This document shows positions 7,594 through 11,537 of a stretch of 11,537 bases of DNA, one piece after another (the stretch's first letter is position 1; every line of letters starts with the position of its first letter). This DNA is from JBARKJ01 sp049801375 (GTDB taxonomy: Bacteria > Nitrospirota > JACRHJ01), in contig JBARKJ010000137.1 in the NCBI GenBank assembly GCA_049801375.1, forward strand, positions 1 to 11,537, in the 5' to 3' direction. The notes below the pieces were generated by a model that was given only the letters and a program-made list of their open reading frames with translations, ran no database searches and had not been told where the DNA came from. The translations under genes and the position numbers were made by a program.

Positions 7594-7761
7594 TCAGGCT
7601 ACTTTTTTTAGAAGTTCCTTGACTACTTCTTCCTCTCCATGAAGGGTGTCCCTGAATTCCTTGACATCGGTCTTGACGATTTCACCCCTCAGTTCCGTTT
7701 CATATGATTGAAGAACCTCTTTTAAAACCTCTTTTTCCTTCTCATCCAATTCGAGTATCAT
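7594..7761 (-). CDS. Small helical protein, conserved hypothetical type, 55 residues
   Basis: A short minus-strand gene that begins ATG at 7761 and ends TGA at 7594-7596. A strong GGGAGG ribosome binding site (plus coordinates 7767-7772) lies five bases before the start, which is the main reason to accept so short a gene. The protein starts MILELDEKEKEVLKEVL and continues with an ELRGEIVKTD stretch and a charged tail ending ELLKKVA. It is almost wholly helical and rich in Glu and Lys, with heptad-like Leu spacing, so it is probably a short helical hairpin or coiled coil. I recall similar short proteins of the general pattern MILxLDExExxxLKEVLxSYLxELRxEI annotated as hypothetical in deltaproteobacterial and Nitrospirota-like genomes; their function is unknown. 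It is convergent with the zinc-ribbon gene and shares the hairpin at 7554-7574. No confident promoter is visible; TATACT (plus 7793-7798) could be its -10 box, without a matching -35. Confidence 0.72.
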   Translation of the reverse strand: MILELDEKEKEVLKEVLQSYETELRGEIVKTDVKEFRDTLHGEEEVVKELLKKVA

Positions 7762-7914
7762 AATAACCTCCCGAATCTCTCTCCTTAAGATAAGTATATC
7801 ATTTTAATGACAAAGACGCCGAAAAAAAGTTGGTTTATAGCCCTATTACAGAGAATAGCGCGCTGGATATTTATCAGGTTTATAAGTTATTCTCCGGCGC
7901 AGGAAACAAGGGGG

Positions 7915-7942
7915 TTGACTCTAACTTTACAATTGGTACAAT
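7915..7942 (+). promoter_or_regulatory. Sigma-70 promoter for the prenyltransferase
   Basis: TTGACT at 7915-7920 and TACAAT at 7937-7942 each match the -35 and -10 consensus at five of six positions, with a 16-base spacer. Transcription would begin near 7949, about 20 bases before the ATG at 7969. The promoter lies inside the longest open frame (from 7807), which argues against that upstream start. Confidence 0.6.
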
Positions 7943-7968
7943 ACGCTGAGAAAGGTCAACAACCACAG

Positions 7969-8856
7969 ATGAAAATTAGAGAAAGGCTATTGTTAAAAAA
8001 TTACATCGATTTAATGCGCCCCCCGCAGTATTTTAAAAACCTGTTCATCTTCGCTCCTTTGTTTTTTGGCCTGAAGATTACCAATCTTGAATTGCTATCG
8101 AAGGTATTCTTGGCGTTTCTGTCATTTTCATTGATTGCAAGCGCTGTTTATGTATTCAATGATTACCATGATGTTGAAGAAGATAAATTACATCCGACGA
8201 AAAAAAACCGTCCCCTTGCTTCCGGAAGTATCTCCAAGAAGGCAGCTCTTTTGTTGATGCTCACGCTTCTCTTGGCGGGGTTGAGCAGCGCCTTTCTTTT
8301 GAGTCGGCAAATGCTTTACATTGTGTTCGCTTATTTGGTCCTCAACAGTACATATACACTCAAGCTGAAGCACGTAGCCATCATTGATGTGTTTATCATT
8401 GCCATTGGCTTTGTTCTCAGATTGTTTATCGGGTCTGCAGTGACAAACATTCAGCTTTCGATGTGGATAATTCTCATGACTTTTTTGCTTGCCCTTTTTT
8501 TGGCACTTGCCAAAAGGCGGGACGACGTGCTCGTATTTCTCTCAGGCGGAGACAAGGTGAGAAAAGTCGTGGACGGGTACAATCTCGACGTAGTAAACTT
8601 GTCGATGACGATTATAGCCTCTGTTACTATTGTTTCTTATATTATGTACACGGTATCTCCCGAGGTTATAAAAAAGGCGCACACCGATAAGCTGTACCTT
8701 TCCGTTGTATTTGTACTGCTGGGGATCATGAGGTATTTGCAAATAGCCTTTGTCGATAAGGACAGCGGCTCTCCTACCGATGTTTTACTCAGGGATAGAT
8801 TTATTCAGTTGACGATTTTGGGATGGGTTTTAACGTTATCGGTATTGATCTATTAG
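7969..8856 (+). CDS. UbiA-family prenyltransferase, probable polyprenyl-phosphate phosphoribosyltransferase
   Basis: 295 residues from the ATG at 7969, a normal length for the family. The protein is an integral membrane enzyme with eight or nine hydrophobic helices. The first aspartate-rich motif is Asn64-Asp65, Asp68 and Asp72, followed by HPTKKNRPLASG. The second region, with LKHVAIIDV and then GFVLRLFIG, matches the decaprenyl-phosphate phosphoribosyltransferase branch (mycobacterial Rv3806c type) better than ubiquinone or haem branches. Such enzymes transfer ribose 5-phosphate from PRPP to a polyprenyl phosphate, making the precursor of lipid-linked ribose or arabinose. An in-frame ATG at 7807 would add 54 residues, but it has no ribosome binding site and a promoter lies downstream of it. 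GAGAAAGG at 7948-7955 is a rather distant ribosome binding site for 7969, so the start is likely rather than certain. The gene is AT-richer than those before it. No phosphatase or epimerase for completing the pathway is in the window. Confidence 0.85.
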   Translation: MKIRERLLLKNYIDLMRPPQYFKNLFIFAPLFFGLKITNLELLSKVFLAFLSFSLIASAVYVFNDYHDVEEDKLHPTKKNRPLASGSISKKAALLLMLTLLLAGLSSAFLLSRQMLYIVFAYLVLNSTYTLKLKHVAIIDVFIIAIGFVLRLFIGSAVTNIQLSMWIILMTFLLALFLALAKRRDDVLVFLSGGDKVRKVVDGYNLDVVNLSMTIIASVTIVSYIMYTVSPEVIKKAHTDKLYLSVVFVLLGIMRYLQIAFVDKDSGSPTDVLLRDRFIQLTILGWVLTLSVLIY

Positions 8857-8897
8857 ACGAGTTGCTTCACTCCTCCTCTTTGGAAGTGTCCCCATAT

Positions 8898-10328
8898 TTA
8901 AAAAACGGGCCTCGCACATCCCACACCCGTTGGCTCGAAGCCTTTTATAGGCACTATATCCGAGTTAACTTTTCCGTCATCACTCCATCTGCAGGATATA
9001 AGGAACGCGTTCTCGCCAGGTTTCCGGGTATACCCTGTAGAATATATCCAGGATATATCCGCCCTCCTGTAAAATGCCCGGAGCGCCTGTTGTACGTATG
9101 ATCTCCCTACAGGCGGTTCTATGACAAATACATACGAGTTGGGAGGGAAGTCTGGCATTTTATCTTTGACGGAAGCCAGGAAGGGTATCATGGGTGCCGC
9201 CTGGTCCCGCCATTCATTTCCCCTTGTCTGGACTTGTCCATAGTTTAGCAAGGCAAAGAGTGAAACGGCGGCCACGGCAACGGGATAATATACCTTGGCT
9301 GAGAACTTTTCCCTGAAACGGAGTATGACTGCGGCAAAGATGACCGAAGAGCCGATAGATGTAATGTACAGGTAGCGACTTATTGAATTAAAAATGTACC
9401 GAGGTTCAAACTGCCCGAGGCTGGTAAGGCTCTGCGGCAGGAAGGAAAGGAATATCCAGCCGTAACCGAAGTAAAGCGCCCTTTTGTCTTTCACCCAGAA
9501 AAAGCTCAGGATAATTCCGAGCGGGGTCAGATATATCGCCGGATTTGACATTTTTAGATGGCCTTGCGGGGGAAGGAAGAAAACCGTCCAGCCGGCAAAA
9601 AGTGCGTAAAGCGGCCGGGGCTGGAAGAACTTTGACAGCTCAATGTAGGTGTGAAGTATATAATTGAACATCACCTTGTTCATGACCATATAAAATAATA
9701 CAATTGCTATAAACGGTGCGGCCCTACGCAAAACGGCCTTCTTTTCGCTTAGACCGCCGAAAAATACCAGTTCTATAAGGATAACAATGAATGGCAGTGA
9801 CGCGGCCTCTTCCTTACTGAACATGGCAACGAGAAAGAAGAGTATCGACAGGGCGCGATATGACTTTGAGCCTTTTTGCCGGTAACTCACATAAGCGTAG
9901 AGGGTCAGGAGATAGAAGAAAAGGCTGATCAGGCCGCTGTTTGCAGCCTTCCAAAAAATGGCATCGCATCCGACAGCGTTCAATAAGAAAAACGCGCCTC
10001 CGAGGACCGCATAGCCTTTGTCTTTAAAGAGTTTCAAAAGACACAGGTAAAGGACTATCGCATTTACGCTTTGCAGGACAAGGCCGAAGAGGTTGAAGAT
10101 GAATGGATCAAAGCCCGATATTGCATACAGGGGCCACCATGAGCTGTTGCTTACCGCCCTCAAGCTATGGTAGCCGAAGAAAACGGCAACTGGGCCCTCA
10201 AAGAGATTTTCTATGTACTTGAAATCGTCGAAGATGAAAAAATTATGAAGGAAGCGGCCGTAATATATAGCTGTAACCGCGATCGATGCCAGAGAAAAAA
10301 CAAGTAGCGTTTTCTTGTCGCTTTCCAT
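8898..10328 (-). CDS. Polytopic membrane protein, probable GT-C type glycosyltransferase
   Basis: 476 residues. An N-terminal membrane helix (about 7-23) is followed by a first outside loop with FIFDDFKYIEN (Asp34, Asp35), the position where GT-C glycosyltransferases carry their catalytic acidic pair. About ten further hydrophobic segments extend to about residue 365, and a soluble C-terminal part of roughly 90 residues contains two cysteines. A WWPLY motif near residue 65 resembles the RPL-type motif of related O-mannosyltransferase-like proteins. GT-C enzymes use polyprenyl-phosphate sugars on the outer face of the cytoplasmic membrane. The gene converges on the lipid-linked pentose synthase, with 41 bases between the stops, which suggests a shared pathway. 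Neither the donor sugar nor the acceptor can be read from sequence. GAGAGG lies about ten bases before the ATG. It could instead be a non-enzymatic membrane protein of the same fold. Confidence 0.75.
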   Translation of the reverse strand: MESDKKTLLVFSLASIAVTAIYYGRFLHNFFIFDDFKYIENLFEGPVAVFFGYHSLRAVSNSSWWPLYAISGFDPFIFNLFGLVLQSVNAIVLYLCLLKLFKDKGYAVLGGAFFLLNAVGCDAIFWKAANSGLISLFFYLLTLYAYVSYRQKGSKSYRALSILFFLVAMFSKEEAASLPFIVILIELVFFGGLSEKKAVLRRAAPFIAIVLFYMVMNKVMFNYILHTYIELSKFFQPRPLYALFAGWTVFFLPPQGHLKMSNPAIYLTPLGIILSFFWVKDKRALYFGYGWIFLSFLPQSLTSLGQFEPRYIFNSISRYLYITSIGSSVIFAAVILRFREKFSAKVYYPVAVAAVSLFALLNYGQVQTRGNEWRDQAAPMIPFLASVKDKMPDFPPNSYVFVIEPPVGRSYVQQALRAFYRRADISWIYSTGYTRKPGENAFLISCRWSDDGKVNSDIVPIKGFEPTGVGCARPVF

Positions 10329-10378
10329 TTTAAATGAACCCTCTCAATCTAGCATACGTCTTCCATTTGATTCTAGAT

Positions 10379-10406
10379 ATTATATAGATTTATTTTTTAA
10401 ATTCAA
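10379..10406 (-). promoter_or_regulatory. Sigma-70 promoter for the GT-C gene
   Basis: Read on the minus strand, TTGAAT (10401-10406) and a perfect TATAAT (10379-10384) are separated by 16 bases. Transcription would start near 10372, leaving a leader of about 44 bases before the ATG at 10328. The -35 box matches the consensus at four of six positions. Confidence 0.55.
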
Positions 10407-10541
10407 CCGGTTTAACCTTTCCCATTCTTTTTTAGTCACCCTTTTCCCCCATGAAAGCCGCAATCTCCAGTCAATGTCAACGCGCCTATAAAAATTGAGA
10501 TTCAAAGTGAAAACAGTTAGCAGGGATTAAGTAATTACTTA

Positions 10542-10569
10542 TTGACTATTTAATAATCGTTATTATAAT
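10542..10569 (+). promoter_or_regulatory. Strong sigma-70 promoter for the secreted repeat protein
   Basis: TTGACT (10542-10547) and a perfect TATAAT (10564-10569) are 16 bases apart, eleven of twelve consensus positions. Transcription would begin near 10576, giving a leader of about 69 bases that is AT-rich and ends in the ribosome binding site AAGGGGG (10634-10640). Confidence 0.7.
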
Positions 10570-10644
10570 GTACTGACATTGTTTAGAGATTTAAGCATTA
10601 TTTAGATTTTTGTTCCATTTTGAGCAGTACGAAAAGGGGGACTC

Positions 10645-11537
10645 ATGAAGAAGTACGTTGTGCTTTCATTGTTAATTTGCGCGATCCTGGCCTTCAGCCT
10701 CAGCGCGTTCGCGGTCCCGCAGTTAATCAATTACCAGGGCAAGCTCACCGACAGCGCCGGGACGCCTATTACCGGGACGAAAAGCGTCTCGTTCTCCATA
10801 TACAACACATCGACAGGCGGGACGAGTCTCTGGAGCGAGACCCAGACCGTAAACCTGACGAACGGCATATTCAACGCCACGCTTGGCTCGGTTAATCCCA
10901 TACCTCCCTCGGTTTTCTTATCGGACGACAGCTACCTTGGCATAACGGTAGATGCGGATTCCGAGATGACGCCAAGGCAGAGGATAACGAGCGACGGGTA
11001 CTCGTATAAATCGGGCACGGCGGACGCGGCTTCCGACATATTCTCGCTGGACGCCTCCAAGCTGACCGGCACGGTTTCGGATGCACTTCTTCCGTCAGAC
11101 GTGGCAAAATTAAATGTCGGCCAGACATTTTCAGGGACTCAGGCGGGCACCTTTTCGGGCACATTTATCGGCGACGGTTCGGGTTTGACGAACATCCCCG
11201 CTCCGGCAAGTCTTAATGCGTCGAACCTTACAGGCACTGTTCCGGACGGCAGCCTCTCTGCAAACGTTCCGTTGCTTAACGCCTCGCAGACCTTTACCGG
11301 CGCGAATACGTTCTCTGCAAACGGCTCAAGTCCGGCCGTTAATGTTTATACGACTGGCACGGGCAATGCGGTATTCGGCAATATGTCCGGCGCGTCCGGA
11401 AGTTCGGGTTATTTTAAGATAAGCAACCACAGCAACAATTGCGCCGCCCTCTACGGCACGACTAACGGCGGGGGCGCCTCCGTCATGGGCTATACGCTGG
11501 GCGTGGGCCAGGCGGGATATTTCCAGATAAGCAACGC
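10645..11537 (+). CDS. Secreted fibre-like repeat protein, N-terminal part (3' end outside window)
   Basis: The frame opens at the ATG at 10645, four bases after AAGGGGG, and has no stop before the window ends; 297 residues are visible. Residues 1-23 are a signal peptide (two Lys, a hydrophobic core, AFA before the cut), so the protein is exported. Cys12 lies inside the hydrophobic core without a lipobox, so it is not a lipoprotein. Residues 24-115 form a beta domain starting VPQLINYQGKLTDSAG, which is common at the front of large bacterial surface or secreted repeat proteins. After that the sequence is rich in Gly, Ser, Thr, Asn and Ala: LTGTV recurs at 140 and 195, QTFSG/QTFTG at 160 and 215, GDGSGLTNI occurs at 176-184, and GYFKISN/GYFQISN at 255 and 291 mark a 36-residue repeat. 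This resembles tail-fibre and adhesin beta-helices. A role in attachment or an extracellular sheath is inference. It has its own promoter and is divergent from the GT-C gene. Confidence 0.88.
   Translation, partial: MKKYVVLSLLICAILAFSLSAFAVPQLINYQGKLTDSAGTPITGTKSVSFSIYNTSTGGTSLWSETQTVNLTNGIFNATLGSVNPIPPSVFLSDDSYLGITVDADSEMTPRQRITSDGYSYKSGTADAASDIFSLDASKLTGTVSDALLPSDVAKLNVGQTFSGTQAGTFSGTFIGDGSGLTNIPAPASLNASNLTGTVPDGSLSANVPLLNASQTFTGANTFSANGSSPAVNVYTTGTGNAVFGNMSGASGSSGYFKISNHSNNCAALYGTTNGGGASVMGYTLGVGQAGYFQISN

Larger units (their letters stand above)
10329..10644. other. AT-rich divergent intergenic region
   Basis: These 316 bases separate divergent genes and hold a promoter for each, described separately. 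An 8-base palindrome AACCGGTT lies at 10405-10412 and overlaps the -35 box of the minus-strand promoter, so a repressor could bind there. The minus strand is open for 48 codons (10380-10526) but has no convincing start. No RNA gene or strong terminator is seen. Confidence 0.6.

Noticed and set aside
8857..8897. Possible hairpin between the convergent prenyltransferase and GT-C genes
   Set aside because: CACTCC and GGAAGTG pair only with a bulge and there is no T-run next to the stem, so it does not support a terminator call.
8823..9101. 92-codon plus-strand open frame at the convergent gene junction
   Set aside because: It overlaps the end of the prenyltransferase and the antisense of the GT-C C-terminus, both of which are better supported.
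10620..11422. Three short open frames on both strands
   Set aside because: They are other-frame readings of the secreted repeat protein, whose frame is continuous from 10645 to the window end with signal peptide and repeats.

Overview
The window looks like a chromosomal segment of an uncultivated or environmental Gram-negative bacterium. The GC content is moderate to high, ATA is the favoured isoleucine codon and AGG is common for arginine. This would fit Desulfobacterota (deltaproteobacterial) or Nitrospirota-like genomes, but the assignment rests only on codon style and gene families and is weak. No tRNA, rRNA, CRISPR array, insertion sequence or phage module is visible.

Bases 1-4946 are a signalling block on the plus strand. 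It holds the 3' part of a histidine kinase, a stand-alone Rcp1-type response regulator, a receiver-kinase-receiver hybrid and, after a 229-base gap, a receiver-PAS-PAS-kinase hybrid. Together they carry three kinase cores and four receiver domains, but no DNA-binding or enzymatic output domain. The gap contains what looks like a decayed fragment of a gene read on the minus strand.

Bases 4979-7574 are a two-gene transcription unit. The first gene is a YdjI-like SPFH (Band 7) protein ending in two zinc ribbons. The second, one base downstream, is a 487-residue protein with a zinc ribbon at its N-terminus and another in its middle. They probably form one protein complex. A GC-rich hairpin follows. 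On its other side, on the minus strand, lies a 55-codon helical, charged gene with a clear ribosome binding site.

From about 7760 to 10640 the DNA is visibly AT-richer and concerns the cell envelope. A UbiA-family prenyltransferase of the decaprenyl-phosphate phosphoribosyltransferase type converges on a large polytopic membrane protein that resembles GT-C glycosyltransferases. A sensible working idea is that the first makes a polyprenyl-phosphate-linked pentose and the second transfers such a lipid-linked sugar outside the membrane. Near-consensus sigma-70 promoters with 16-base spacers can be read for both genes. The prenyltransferase promoter lies inside the longest open frame, so the real start is probably at 7969.

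The last 893 bases, under a strong promoter at 10542-10569, encode the N-terminal part of a secreted repeat protein: a signal peptide, a conserved beta domain and then low-complexity fibre-like repeats. The gene runs off the window edge.
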